A stretch of 53,081 bases of DNA from an uncultured Paenibacillus sp. (GTDB lineage: Bacteria; Bacillota; Bacilli; Paenibacillales; Paenibacillaceae): positions 1 through 53,081 of the forward strand of contig CAKMKL010000161.1 in the NCBI GenBank assembly GCA_927443375.1, written 5' to 3'. The notes below the pieces were generated by a model. The model was given only the letters and a program-made list of their open reading frames with translations, did not search any database and was not told where the DNA came from. This document shows positions 1 through 10,048 of this stretch, piece by piece. The translations under genes and the position numbers were made by a program. Position 1 is the first letter of the stretch; every line of letters starts with the position of its first letter.

Positions 1-848
1 GCACTCTGACAGGCCAGTAAAGACTCCGCCTGTGCCTGCAGAATCTGCTGAAGATATGTGAAGACTCCGCTGTCCAGATACGGGCGCATCAGCTCCAGAT
101 ACTCCGGCAGTCCGAGCGTGAACCAGCCATTGCCGCGGCACCAGAAGGCTTCACTGAAATTATGCCGTTCGCCAAAATGCCAGCCGTGGAAGAACAGGCC
201 TGTTTTTTTGTCATACAGGTACTTAATATGCAGCAGCAGCTGATGCAGGGACGTTTGCCGCCACTGTGCATTGTCGTATTTCACGCCCATTTTTGCCGTG
301 AACAGAATAGCCATAAACAGCGTATCAATCCAGATTTCATTCTCATGGAGTGTAATTTCACTCTTGTCCGCACCTGTTGTCACATGCTGATAGCCTTGCT
401 CCAGTGTGCGGGGCAGGCCATTCATCAGCCAGTTTACCCATTCAAGACTCAGTTCCTCAGCTTCCGCCAGTTCCATCAGCGACAGCAGCGGGGCGGTCGT
501 ATTAATGTTCCGGCTGGGCAGTCCTTTCTCCAGCTGGCGGGCCATCCATGGCTTGGCATAAGCCGTATACCGGCCGTCACCGAAATGCCGCTCCAGCTTT
601 TGCAGCCCATATAGCCCCACGCCCTGCGGCCAGTCCCACTCCTCCATGCCGAAATCACGGGCAAAATAGCCCCGCCGTCCCGCGTCTCCCCCCAGGTTCT
701 GCAATTCAGCTTCGTTGTCCGGCCGGTCAAGCTTTAGCAGCTTTTCCGTTACACGGCTCAGCTTCCCCACCATTTCCTCCTTGTTCACCCGGCTGTTCAC
801 CATCTGTTGCCCCTCTCCTGCACCCGTCATGCCATACTCTCCTCTCAT
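1..848 (-). CDS. GH105-like unsaturated rhamnogalacturonyl hydrolase (YteR/YesR family), C-terminus cut off by window edge
   Basis: Manual reverse-complement translation: MRGEYGMTGAGEGQQMVNSRVNKEEMVGKLSRVTEKLL...RDFGMEEWDWPQGVGLYGLQKL...ENEIWIDTLFMAILFTAKMG...FHGWHFGERHNFSEAFWCRGNGWFTLGLPEYLEL. The WDWPQGVGLYG, WIDT and ARGNGW-type motifs fit GH105. Open at window start, so absent from the ORF track. Start may be 848, 830 or 803. Confidence 0.85.
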   Translation of the reverse strand, partial: MRGEYGMTGAGEGQQMVNSRVNKEEMVGKLSRVTEKLLKLDRPDNEAELQNLGGDAGRRGYFARDFGMEEWDWPQGVGLYGLQKLERHFGDGRYTAYAKPWMARQLEKGLPSRNINTTAPLLSLMELAEAEELSLEWVNWLMNGLPRTLEQGYQHVTTGADKSEITLHENEIWIDTLFMAILFTAKMGVKYDNAQWRQTSLHQLLLHIKYLYDKKTGLFFHGWHFGERHNFSEAFWCRGNGWFTLGLPEYLELMRPYLDSGVFTYLQQILQAQAESLLACQS

Positions 849-850
849 GT

Positions 851-3800
851 TCACACCTGCCGCAGCTTGATTCTAAAAGTCCTGATCTCGTAAGGCCGGA
901 TCTGGAAGGACAAGCCGTCCTCCCGCCACTCCCCCTGCGGCTCCTCCATTAAATTGCACTCCTGCCAGGATGCGATGGAGTAGGCGCTCTCTATGTGCAC
1001 CTGAGTCCGCGAACCGGCATATTCATGCAGGCGCAGTACAATATCGGCACCATCTTCCGAGCGCTTGACGGCATCGACCAGCACATGTCCGCCTCCGATG
1101 GAGAACAGGGGCTCGCCTTCCAGCTGTCCCGGTACAGCACGCAGGGGATTATTCAGCTCCCAGGCCTCCTGGACCACTCCGCCTTCTACAAAATCACCGG
1201 TATGCGGATATAGCGCATACGTAAAGCTGTGATGCCCCTGATCCTGCTCAGGATCGGGATGAACGGCCGATTTCAGCAGGGTCAGCCGCAGTACACTGTC
1301 TTTGATGTCATAACCGTATTTGCAGTCATTGAGCAGGGCTACGCCATATCCTTTCTCACTGACATCGGCCCACTGGTGGCCTACTGTTTCGAAACGGGCG
1401 TAATCCCAGCTCGTATTCCAGTGAGTCGGCCGTTTGACATTGCCGAACTGGATATCATAAGTCGCTTCCAGCGCATGGATATCGACCGGGAAGGCCGCCT
1501 TCACCAATTGGTTATGCCCCTGCCAGTCGATGACGGTCCGGAAATCTATTCTGGCCGTATCACGGTAGAAGATGATGTCCTGGGTAATCACTGAACGGTG
1601 ATACGCCCAGGCCATGCGCAGCACCGCCCGCAGCGGACCGTTCTCAGTCACCCTGCACTCCGTAAGCTGCGAGATCTCCGTCATCTTCTCCTGATAGAAG
1701 ATGTCGATGTCCCAGGCCTCATAATCCAGCGGCTTGTCTTCGAACACTTGAAGCACATTGCCGCGCTGTCCCGGCGCCAGAAGCTCACGGTCGTTACGCC
1801 GGTCACGTATCGAGATGAAATGGCCCTGGTCATTCCAGGCCGCCTCAACCAGCGGTGTGGTCAGCCGGCAGCCGGCAATCACCGCCAGCTGCCCCGCTTC
1901 CGAAGCCCGGGTATCCGCCGGCTCTGATACAAGCACCACTGTGCCAAGCGCAGGCACGTAAGGAACATACACCAGCCTGCCTCCGTCTTCCGTCGGCTGC
2001 TGCTCCAGCAGCTTCCCGGCACTGTCCCGGATAACAGCCGGGACGTCCGCTTCGCCCGCCAGTTCAACATAACGCGGGCGGTCCCAGGTCGAGCTGTTCA
2101 GCAGCGTGAAGGATTCCGCCCCTTCAGAACCGCCGCTACAGCTGCTGCCCTGAGGGCTACCGTAGCCGCCTTCTTCCCCGCCGCTGTTAATTAAAGCCAG
2201 CGACCGGGCCTCACCTTCCGCATATTCAAGGTCACTGTCCTCGTACACCTCTTTGATCGACGAACCCGGGATAATATCATGGAACTGGTTGCGCAGCAGG
2301 ATCTCCCATATCCCGCGCAGTTCCGCCGCAGGATAAGCCGTTGCTAGATCGCCGCGCCTCACACCTGTCAGCGTATGCAGCCACTCCGCATCGCGGAGCA
2401 GCAGCTCCAGGCGGCGGTTGTATTTTTTATTGTGTGCTTGTGAAGTGTAGGTGCCCCGGTGGCATTCGAAGTATAATTCGCCGTTCCAGGTATGCACCTG
2501 TGATTCAGCATCACGGATACGCTCATGCAGTCCGGTAAAATACTCCCCCGCACTGCCCGTCTGAAGCTTTGGCATCCCCGGAAGCTTATCGAAACGCCGC
2601 CGAAGCTCCAGCATCTCCCGCGTAGGCCCGCCGCCCCCGTCACCCCAGCCGTAAGCAAACAGCAGATGATCGTTGATCTCCTTATCCTGATACGAGTTCC
2701 AGATTCCGCGCAGCAGCGCAGCCGTCATCCGGCCGTTATACGTGTACGCATCCCCGTTCTTCTCCGACGTTGTGATGAAATGGGTGAGAACCTCCGAGCC
2801 ATCCATCCCCCGCCACCAGAAGGTATCATGCGGCATCCGGTTGAACTGGTTCCAGCTGATTTTGGTCGTCATGAAGGTGTCTATGCCCGACCTCCGCAGA
2901 ATCTGCGGCAGCGCCCAGCTGTAGCCGAATACATCCGGCAGCCACAGGTATTTGCTCTCGATTCCGAACTGCTCACGGAGATAGCGCTTGCCCGTCAGAA
3001 TCTGGCGGACCAGCGACTCGCCTGACGGAATATTGCAGTCCGCCTCCAGCCACATCGCCCCTTCCGCCTCCCAGCGTCCTTCCTTGATCCGCTCTGTGAT
3101 CCGCCCGAACAGCTCGGGATAATCACGCTCCAGATAGTCGTACAATTGCGGCTGTGTCTGCAGGAACTGATATTCCGGGAATTCCTCCATCAGCCGCAGC
3201 ACGGTCGAGAAGGAGCGTGCCGTTTTCTCCCGCGTATGCTTCAGCCGCCACAGCCAGGCGACATCAATATGGGTATGGCCCAGGGCCGTAATCGTGACAT
3301 CAAAGGTCCTCGGCATGGCCTCAACCGCCTGATTCAGGCTGGCATCTGCCCGGTACAGCGAGCGGATATGCGCTTCCGAGCCGGGCTCCGACCAGTCAAT
3401 TTCATTGAATGCGTCATTCAGCGCCTTTTTCAGCCACTGCTTCTCCGGCTGGTCGCTGCCGAGGTAACGGAAGGTATCCAATGCCGCCTGCGACATATAG
3501 AACAGATCATCAACCGTCTCATCCAGATAACCCAGCATCGCCTCACTGATCCGGTGCTCCTGAACAACGGGCGGCCCTCCGCCCTCCAGACCTGACCATA
3601 ACCGAAAGGCCAATTCCACAGTCTGTCCGCCTAATTCATCGCCAAAAATAACTTCCCTATGGTTATTATCCACACCCTGATAAGGCGCTCCGTTCACAAA
3701 CAGCAGTGATTCAAACCCGGAGTTGTTGAAGCTCCCCGACTTCCCGAAATCAAATCTGCCTGCGAGCTTAAAGCCCTCTTTTGCTTCGGGCAGTACCACC

Positions 3801-4018
3801 ACGGCACGCAGCCAGACATAACGGTCCCGCCCGCGCCAGTGCTCATGCAGCCTGATTGTGCCATCAAACACAACAGCTCCCGGATAAACACCATTAGCCC
3901 CGTCCTCATCCTCCGCAAGCTCCAGTTCCGTAAGCTCCAGAACCTTGAGGTATCTGTACTTTCCGAGTTCGGCCTGGCGCCGGATCAGCTTTTCTTCGGT
4001 CAAAAACATCCTCTTCAC
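851..4018 (-). CDS. Alpha-mannosidase, glycoside hydrolase family 38
   Basis: 1055 aa ORF; ALGHTHIDVAWLWRLKHTREKTARSFSTVLRLMEEFPEYQFLQTQPQLYDYL, WLEADCNIPSGESLVRQ, WLPDVFGYSWALPQIL are GH38 hallmarks. Confidence 0.95.
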   Translation of the reverse strand: MKRMFLTEEKLIRRQAELGKYRYLKVLELTELELAEDEDGANGVYPGAVVFDGTIRLHEHWRGRDRYVWLRAVVVLPEAKEGFKLAGRFDFGKSGSFNNSGFESLLFVNGAPYQGVDNNHREVIFGDELGGQTVELAFRLWSGLEGGGPPVVQEHRISEAMLGYLDETVDDLFYMSQAALDTFRYLGSDQPEKQWLKKALNDAFNEIDWSEPGSEAHIRSLYRADASLNQAVEAMPRTFDVTITALGHTHIDVAWLWRLKHTREKTARSFSTVLRLMEEFPEYQFLQTQPQLYDYLERDYPELFGRITERIKEGRWEAEGAMWLEADCNIPSGESLVRQILTGKRYLREQFGIESKYLWLPDVFGYSWALPQILRRSGIDTFMTTKISWNQFNRMPHDTFWWRGMDGSEVLTHFITTSEKNGDAYTYNGRMTAALLRGIWNSYQDKEINDHLLFAYGWGDGGGGPTREMLELRRRFDKLPGMPKLQTGSAGEYFTGLHERIRDAESQVHTWNGELYFECHRGTYTSQAHNKKYNRRLELLLRDAEWLHTLTGVRRGDLATAYPAAELRGIWEILLRNQFHDIIPGSSIKEVYEDSDLEYAEGEARSLALINSGGEEGGYGSPQGSSCSGGSEGAESFTLLNSSTWDRPRYVELAGEADVPAVIRDSAGKLLEQQPTEDGGRLVYVPYVPALGTVVLVSEPADTRASEAGQLAVIAGCRLTTPLVEAAWNDQGHFISIRDRRNDRELLAPGQRGNVLQVFEDKPLDYEAWDIDIFYQEKMTEISQLTECRVTENGPLRAVLRMAWAYHRSVITQDIIFYRDTARIDFRTVIDWQGHNQLVKAAFPVDIHALEATYDIQFGNVKRPTHWNTSWDYARFETVGHQWADVSEKGYGVALLNDCKYGYDIKDSVLRLTLLKSAVHPDPEQDQGHHSFTYALYPHTGDFVEGGVVQEAWELNNPLRAVPGQLEGEPLFSIGGGHVLVDAVKRSEDGADIVLRLHEYAGSRTQVHIESAYSIASWQECNLMEEPQGEWREDGLSFQIRPYEIRTFRIKLRQV

Positions 4019-4022
4019 CCCT

Positions 4023-4036
4023 TGTATCCGCTTTCA
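4023..4036 (-). promoter_or_regulatory. Candidate CcpA cre site upstream of the GH38 gene
   Basis: Minus-strand TGAAAGCGGATACA fits the TGNAANCGNWWNCA core; lies just upstream of the alpha-mannosidase start. Confidence 0.45.
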
Positions 4037-4167
4037 CACCGTCACTATAGCAAATCTCCGCGCCCAAAAACTATCCATTAATTGCTGTAATAAACCGCAT
4101 ACATTGCAATTTTTGCTTTTTCGGACCTATAATACATGTAAATTATAAAATAAGGCGGCGAGAGCAT

Positions 4168-5079
4168 ATGCTTGAAAGCGACCTGTTATATGAGCAAGGG
4201 TATAGCGTACGCATCAACACTCCGGCTGACCCGCTTTTTTACTATTTTGACTATGACCAGCGGTCCCACAACATCAATATGGAGTTTCAGCATGACCACG
4301 ATTTCTACGAAATTCATATTCTGCTCGATTCCAGAGCCACCCATATCATCGAAGGCAACGTACATGCCCTGCGGCAGTATGACATCGTTCTGCTCCGTCC
4401 GTTCCGGCTTCACATGACCCAGTATCCCGTTGGTCCGCCGCATAAACGGCTGATCATCAACTTTGCCGTGCCCACCAATACACCCGGTTTCGAAACCGCT
4501 TACAAAAATATCCTGCTCCCTTTCGGAGAAGAAGTGCCGATCTACCGGTTAACGGGGGAGCCGCGCAGCGCTGTATTCGCCCCCCTTAACGCCATCTTTA
4601 CCTTGTCACACGACGCTTCACCGCTGAGTCCGGTGTTGATTCACAGCCTGTTCCAGCAGTTTCTGTGCGCTTTAACCCAGCAGCGGGAGATGAACAGCTA
4701 TGTACTGGAGGAAATCGGGAACGCGACCATGCAAAAAATATATTCCATCACCGCCTGCATCCATAGCCGCTACAGCAGCGAGCTGACCCTGGATTCGATC
4801 TCCAGAGAGTTCTATATCAGCCCCTACTATTTGTCGCACCAGTTCAAAGCAGTCACCGGCTTTACCTTGACTGAATATATCCAGATGACCCGGGTCCGCA
4901 AAGCCCAGCAGCTGCTGATTCACACCCGGCACAAGATCTCCGCCATCGCCGAGCAGTGCGGCTTCAACAGCTTTTCGCAGTTCAACCGCATCTTCAATAA
5001 GCAGAGCGGCATGTCTCCGTCTGCCTTCCGCAAGCAGCAGGCTTCCTCCGGGGCATCCGCCCCCACACTGTCTTACTGA
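4168..5079 (+). CDS. AraC family transcriptional regulator
   Basis: N-terminal cupin-like region and C-terminal HTH_18 (LTLDSISREFYISPYYLSHQFKAVTGFTLTEYIQMTRVRKAQQLL...SQFNRIFNKQSGMSPSAFR). Confidence 0.92.
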   Translation: MLESDLLYEQGYSVRINTPADPLFYYFDYDQRSHNINMEFQHDHDFYEIHILLDSRATHIIEGNVHALRQYDIVLLRPFRLHMTQYPVGPPHKRLIINFAVPTNTPGFETAYKNILLPFGEEVPIYRLTGEPRSAVFAPLNAIFTLSHDASPLSPVLIHSLFQQFLCALTQQREMNSYVLEEIGNATMQKIYSITACIHSRYSSELTLDSISREFYISPYYLSHQFKAVTGFTLTEYIQMTRVRKAQQLLIHTRHKISAIAEQCGFNSFSQFNRIFNKQSGMSPSAFRKQQASSGASAPTLSY

Positions 5080-5111
5080 CAGATGGAGCACTGAAATGCG
5101 TGTGATAATGA

Positions 5112-5158
5112 AAGAAGCTTCTGAGCTGCCCAAAGGGCAAATCAGAAGCTTCTTTTCT
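5112..5158. terminator. Likely bidirectional rho-independent terminator
   Basis: Stem AAGAAGCTTCTGA / TCAGAAGCTTCTT followed by T-rich tract. Confidence 0.7.
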
Positions 5159-5163
5159 TATTA

Positions 5164-5247
5164 TGCGGTCGAGAGGACTCGAACCTCCACGGTATTGCTA
5201 CCACACGGACCTGAACCGTGCGCGTCTGCCAATTCCGCCACGACCGC
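5164..5247 (-). tRNA. tRNA-Leu (anticodon CAG)
   Basis: Minus strand GCGGTCGTGGCGGAATTGGCAGACGCGCACGGTTCAGGTCCGTGTGGTAGCAATACCGTGGAGGTTCGAGTCCTCTCGACCGCA: 7-bp acceptor stem, long variable arm, GGTTCGAGTCC T-arm, TTCAGGT anticodon loop. CCA not encoded. Confidence 0.95.
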
Positions 5248-5485
5248 AAAGTAATGTTTATTGCAGTGCAGGAATTAATATATCATGAATCCCGGGACTT
5301 CGCAAGCTTTTTTTATTTTCGAAATAAATTCTCTCCAATGAATGCCCCGCCGACCTGCAGCAGCACTAACTCAACTGAGGGTTGGATTTCCTGCTCTGAT
5401 CCCCCTCCTTCAATCGCTGTTCATTTTGCCGGATGGAATTATAATGAAATTACGACGTCGAATTCAAATTCGGGAGAAGAACAAT

Positions 5486-7270
5486 ATGATCAGCAGTGAA
5501 AAAGTAGGCAAGCGGATCGCCATGCTCCGCCGGGAAAAACAATTATCGCAGGAGCAGTTAGCGGAGCAGCTGCATGTCAGTGCCCAGGCGGTGTCCAAGT
5601 GGGAAACCGGCAAATCGCTGCCCGAAACAGCTACCCTGCCGCTGCTCTCCGGCATTCTGGGCCATTCGATCGACAGCATTCTGCTGCCGCAGGAGCTCGC
5701 GGTTCTGTCAGCAGTGTATACCGACGGATACGAACAGCAGGATGTCACCCATTTTGTTAACCAATTCATTACCGGCAGTAAGCTTACTTTGGCCATCAGC
5801 GATCAGAGCTTCCCGCAGTCCATTCATAGCGACCGCTGCAAGCTGCTTATCATCAAATACGAGACGCCCGCCGGTATCTACTCCACCTACGTGCTGAAGG
5901 ATCAGCACCTGGCGATCGACGTACATTCGAAAGGCTATACTCTTGGCAAAAGCGAGCTGGAGATTGTTCATGCCGCTTACGGCAATGAACATGCCAGCCG
6001 GGATGTGCTGGGGAAGATGAAGCACTATGCTTATTTTCAGTGGCCGCATTTTACGGTAGATCAGGAGTTCTTCCCTAGCGCAATGGGGCATGAGGGCAAT
6101 GAGTATCTGCTGCTCGTCTACCTGAATGCAGACGGAATTCATGCGCTCAGCTGCATGGAGGGGGAACAGGTCCACTACAGCCCTGACCGGATGAGGCTTT
6201 TTGCGGGCGGGTCTTCCCGTCAGCATTACATCGCAGAGAACGTAGGGCGCCTTGGTTTTGGCAAGGGAATGGATTGCTCGTGGGCAGGGGCGCTTTATAC
6301 CTCACTGTCCGCTATGGGTATAGATACCCGCTATGAGGAGGTTATGGGAGTTTCCGGAGCATGCTGGCGGGTGGCTTTTACACCGGTGTGGGACTACAGT
6401 TCAGCAGATGCTCTCGTCGCCTATGACTATGCCGCGCCAGCCTTCAGCGCTTATGGGCTTAAGGCCAGCTGGGCGAACCGGCTTACACCTGAGGAACGCA
6501 GACGGGAGAAGCTGCAAATCATGGAGAGCCTCCATAAACATCAGCTGCCGGTTGCTCTGAATCCAAGGGTCGCCCCCGAGTGGGGAGTCATTACGGGATA
6601 TCTAGATAACGGGGGCACCCTGCTGTGCCGCAGCTATTTTGATGACGAGACCTTTAGTGAGCTGCAGGAGGATCCGGAATTCCGGGAGGCTATGGAGATC
6701 AGCAAAGGGCATTTGTACGTAGACCATTGGCCGTATAAGCTGCTCTATATCGAAAAGCATGGCCCGGTCCGGCCGGTGCTGGACAGTCTGTATGCCTCCC
6801 TCCAGGTGAAGCTGGACTCTATGCAGGCTGGAGAGAATCATGGTTACCGGCTGGGATACAGCGCTTTGGCCGCCTGGGCGGAGGGCCTTCTTGATCACGC
6901 CTGGTACCAGGCAGCCGATGCTGAGACGTTTACACGCCGCTACAGCGTGAATCACTTCTGCCTGATGGCGCTGAATGATGCCCGGAGAAGCGCTGCCGCC
7001 TACTTGCAAGCCTCGCTGCCGCTTTTGCAGGACCCTGCCGCTTACGCGCTCTTGGGGGAAATAGTTGCCGTATATGAACAAATGTACACTCTGCTCGATC
7101 ATTTCTTCAGCCATATGAAGGAACCGGCTGCCCTGCAGCAGGCCCAGGCTTCCCCGAAGCAGCTGTGGGACCAGAGCCAGCGGGAGCAGCAGGCGGAGCT
7201 TCTGCAGACCGTGGCCTCGCTCGAACGCCGGGGCGATGAGCTGGCCGGGCGGCTGCTGGAGCATATCTGA
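5486..7270 (+). CDS. XRE-family HTH regulator with large C-terminal region (duplicated DUF3395-like segments and a BtrH/C39-like papain fold candidate)
   Basis: MISSEKVGKRIAMLRREKQLSQEQLAEQLHVSAQAVSKWETGKSLPE is HTH_3. Start taken at the in-frame ATG 5486 rather than ORF-track 5342. C-terminal GMDCSWAGALYTSLSAMGIDTRYEEVMGVSG resembles BtrH_N-type sequences. Confidence 0.85.
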   Translation: MISSEKVGKRIAMLRREKQLSQEQLAEQLHVSAQAVSKWETGKSLPETATLPLLSGILGHSIDSILLPQELAVLSAVYTDGYEQQDVTHFVNQFITGSKLTLAISDQSFPQSIHSDRCKLLIIKYETPAGIYSTYVLKDQHLAIDVHSKGYTLGKSELEIVHAAYGNEHASRDVLGKMKHYAYFQWPHFTVDQEFFPSAMGHEGNEYLLLVYLNADGIHALSCMEGEQVHYSPDRMRLFAGGSSRQHYIAENVGRLGFGKGMDCSWAGALYTSLSAMGIDTRYEEVMGVSGACWRVAFTPVWDYSSADALVAYDYAAPAFSAYGLKASWANRLTPEERRREKLQIMESLHKHQLPVALNPRVAPEWGVITGYLDNGGTLLCRSYFDDETFSELQEDPEFREAMEISKGHLYVDHWPYKLLYIEKHGPVRPVLDSLYASLQVKLDSMQAGENHGYRLGYSALAAWAEGLLDHAWYQAADAETFTRRYSVNHFCLMALNDARRSAAAYLQASLPLLQDPAAYALLGEIVAVYEQMYTLLDHFFSHMKEPAALQQAQASPKQLWDQSQREQQAELLQTVASLERRGDELAGRLLEHI

Positions 7271-7510
7271 TAACGGACTAATAAATAATTGCATTTACCG
7301 CAATAGAAAGGCTCCATATTCCAGGGTAAATCACCTTCTGCTGTATTTCGTACCGTAGATTTCTGGACTTCGGGTCAAAATCATCGGTTTCACCAAATTC
7401 TATTGTATAGAGTGCAGCAGATTCAGTATTACGTCTGATTTAAGGGGAATCTACTGTAGAAAGTGCAATACAATGCATATTTATAGGTTCAAGGAGTAAA
7501 TTCCCGGACA

Positions 7511-7559
7511 AAAGGGATGTTCCAAGCAGCCATCTTCCGGCTTATGAAACATCCCTTTC
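7511..7559. terminator. Hairpin, possible terminator
   Basis: AAAGGGATGTTCC ... GAAACATCCCTTT imperfect inverted repeat. Confidence 0.45.
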
Positions 7560-7690
7560 CTTGTGCGGTATTTAGTTCATATCAAAACTCATCAAAGCTT
7601 AACCTGCCGCTTCCACCGGACCGCCGCCAGGCTTTTTCACCGGACGCAGATTCGATCTCCATTGCAGTCCGCTATTCGCCCAGTTATGTA

Positions 7691-10048
7691 TCACTCCCTT
7701 GTGGAGGCAGCTGACGCATAGCTCATCATAAAATCTACCAGGGACGGGGCCGGCAGCGGTCTGCTGATGAAGTAGCCTTGAAGCTCATCGCTGCCAAGAT
7801 TGCACAGCAGGTCAAACTGTTCCTTCAGTTCCACACCTTCGGAAACAACACGCAGTCCGAGGTTGTGGCTGAGTTCGATGATCGCGCGGACCAGTGTATC
7901 GTCGGAAGCCCCTGGCTGAATACCGGCTACGAAGGAGCGGTCAATCTTGATAAGATCTACCGGGAAGGTCCGCAGGTAGCTCAGCGACGAGAAGCCGGTG
8001 CCAAAATCATCGAGCGAAATGCAAAAGCCCATGCTGCGAAGATCTGCGAGAGAGGTGATGATGGATTCGTCCGACATCAGCATCGTCTCGGTAATTTCCA
8101 GCTCCAGGCTATATGCTGTAAGCCCGTTGTCTGCCAGCGCCTCCTTCAATTGCTCCGGCAGACCGGGCTGCATAAGCTGCAGTCCCGAGATATTGACGGC
8201 TGCCTTTAGCCGGATGCCTTGATCCCGGAAGCTGCGCAGGTCTGCACAGACCTTGCGGAGCACCCAGTTGCCGATACCGAGGATCGATCCGCCGGCTTCC
8301 GCCAGCGGAATGAATTCAGCGGGTGAGACCGGCCCGAACGTTGGGCTTTTCCAGCGCAGCAGCGCCTCAACCTTGACGATATCTTTCTTCGATGCCGAGA
8401 GAATCGGCTGATAATACATCTCCAGCTCGCCGTTGTCGACGGCGGAGCGCAGCTGTCTCCCGATCACTTTTTTGCGGCTGAAAGCCTCTTCCAGCCTTTC
8501 CGAATAACGGAATATATTGTTCCGTCCGTTCTCCTTGACCTGGAACATCGCCAAATCGGCAGCCTTGACGAGAAGTTCGGCGTCCTCACCATTCTGCGGA
8601 TAGATGCTGACCCCGATACTCGCCGTACTATAAAATAACTGGCCGTTTAGCGTATGCGGTTCAGCCAGCACTTGCTGGATTTTGGCGATCTGGGCCTGAA
8701 TATCCTCTGTACCGGAAAAACGGGAGAGAAGAATCGTGAACTCATCCCCGCCAAGCCGGGACACCAGGTCATCCGGTCCGACTGCACCGGCTAGCCGGTC
8801 GGCAATCTGCTTGAGGACCGCATCCCCGAAGTCATGCCCCCAGGTGTCATTGACCGCTTTGAAATGATCGAGGTCGATGAACAGCAGAACAATCTGCCGG
8901 CCCTGGATTTTTGCCTTCTGAATAACCCGGTTCAGCGACTCAAAAAAGAATGCGCGGTTCGGCAGCTGGGTTAACGGGTCGACCATCGCCTGCCGGTGCA
9001 GCTCTTCCTGTGCAGTTTCGAGCGAGGATATCATCCGGTTGAACTCCACTTCTACCTCACTGAGTTCATCCCGTCCCCTGATATCGAGACGGATCGACAG
9101 ATCACGGCTTTTGCCGATCATCCGGATCCCGCGGACCAGCGCCGCCATCCGGGAGAGAATAGTACGTTTCACGAACAGCAGGCTGAGCAGGCATATACCC
9201 AGGGTAGAGATGACGAAGAACAGCGTGAAATTAGCCATCGCTTGTTTGCCGATTTCATAAATATGACGCGGCTGCTCTATGGATATCACGATTCCCGGAT
9301 TGCCGAACAGATCGTAGATAACGGCATGACCCTCCAGCCGGTTTTCGGGCAAATAACTCACCCATATGTTCTGCCCCCGGCTCTCCTTCAGCAGGTCACC
9401 AGAAGCCCTCTCAACGGTTATACCGGACGGACTAAGGGCACCGACCCGGCTGATCTCTGTATCGTCCAGCTTCCGGCCGGCCACTGCCATCCCGGCGACG
9501 GGACCTGTCATATCATTGTGGAGAACAGGCTGTAAGGTAATCAGCATGGGACCGTCATTCAAGAGGACCATTCCGGTGAAATGGTCCTCTGGATTCGTAA
9601 GAAGATCCCGCTGTTCCCGGATATCGTCAAAAAAGCTGACGATATCCGGCGTCACTGGTGCTACCGTCTCCCCGCTGGAATCATACAAGCCGCTATAGAC
9701 GAGACTTCCGCTCCGGTTGATCAGTGCCATAAGATCAAACCGGTTGCTCTGAAAAGTCCCCTCATCGTAATTGCTGAGAATATAGGAATTCTGCAGGTCC
9801 CCCGACGTTCGGGAGGAGACATACTCATAGGTCTCGTCCCATGTCGAATAATTGAGCATCGTCTCGTTCATACCCTGAAGCTCCGATTCGTAGGTCTGGA
9901 TGATATCGGACATGCGCCCTTCCAGCGCTTCCTGGTCTAACTCCGTGAACCGGTCCAGAAAAATCTCCTGCGAAATCACGTACGTGGAGGCGAGGGCGAG
10001 CAGAGAAATAGTTATAATAAACAGTACAATCTTGGTCCGCAGCTTCAT
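7691..10048 (-). CDS. Membrane c-di-GMP enzyme: CHASE4-like sensor, HAMP, GGDEF, EAL
   Basis: N-terminal TM, YSTWDETYEYV (CHASE4-like), RLGGDEFTILLSR (GGDEF), KVEALLRWKSP and DDFGTGFSSLSYLRTFPVDLIKIDRSFV (EAL). Confidence 0.95.
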   Translation of the reverse strand: MKLRTKIVLFIITISLLALASTYVISQEIFLDRFTELDQEALEGRMSDIIQTYESELQGMNETMLNYSTWDETYEYVSSRTSGDLQNSYILSNYDEGTFQSNRFDLMALINRSGSLVYSGLYDSSGETVAPVTPDIVSFFDDIREQRDLLTNPEDHFTGMVLLNDGPMLITLQPVLHNDMTGPVAGMAVAGRKLDDTEISRVGALSPSGITVERASGDLLKESRGQNIWVSYLPENRLEGHAVIYDLFGNPGIVISIEQPRHIYEIGKQAMANFTLFFVISTLGICLLSLLFVKRTILSRMAALVRGIRMIGKSRDLSIRLDIRGRDELSEVEVEFNRMISSLETAQEELHRQAMVDPLTQLPNRAFFFESLNRVIQKAKIQGRQIVLLFIDLDHFKAVNDTWGHDFGDAVLKQIADRLAGAVGPDDLVSRLGGDEFTILLSRFSGTEDIQAQIAKIQQVLAEPHTLNGQLFYSTASIGVSIYPQNGEDAELLVKAADLAMFQVKENGRNNIFRYSERLEEAFSRKKVIGRQLRSAVDNGELEMYYQPILSASKKDIVKVEALLRWKSPTFGPVSPAEFIPLAEAGGSILGIGNWVLRKVCADLRSFRDQGIRLKAAVNISGLQLMQPGLPEQLKEALADNGLTAYSLELEITETMLMSDESIITSLADLRSMGFCISLDDFGTGFSSLSYLRTFPVDLIKIDRSFVAGIQPGASDDTLVRAIIELSHNLGLRVVSEGVELKEQFDLLCNLGSDELQGYFISRPLPAPSLVDFMMSYASAASTRE

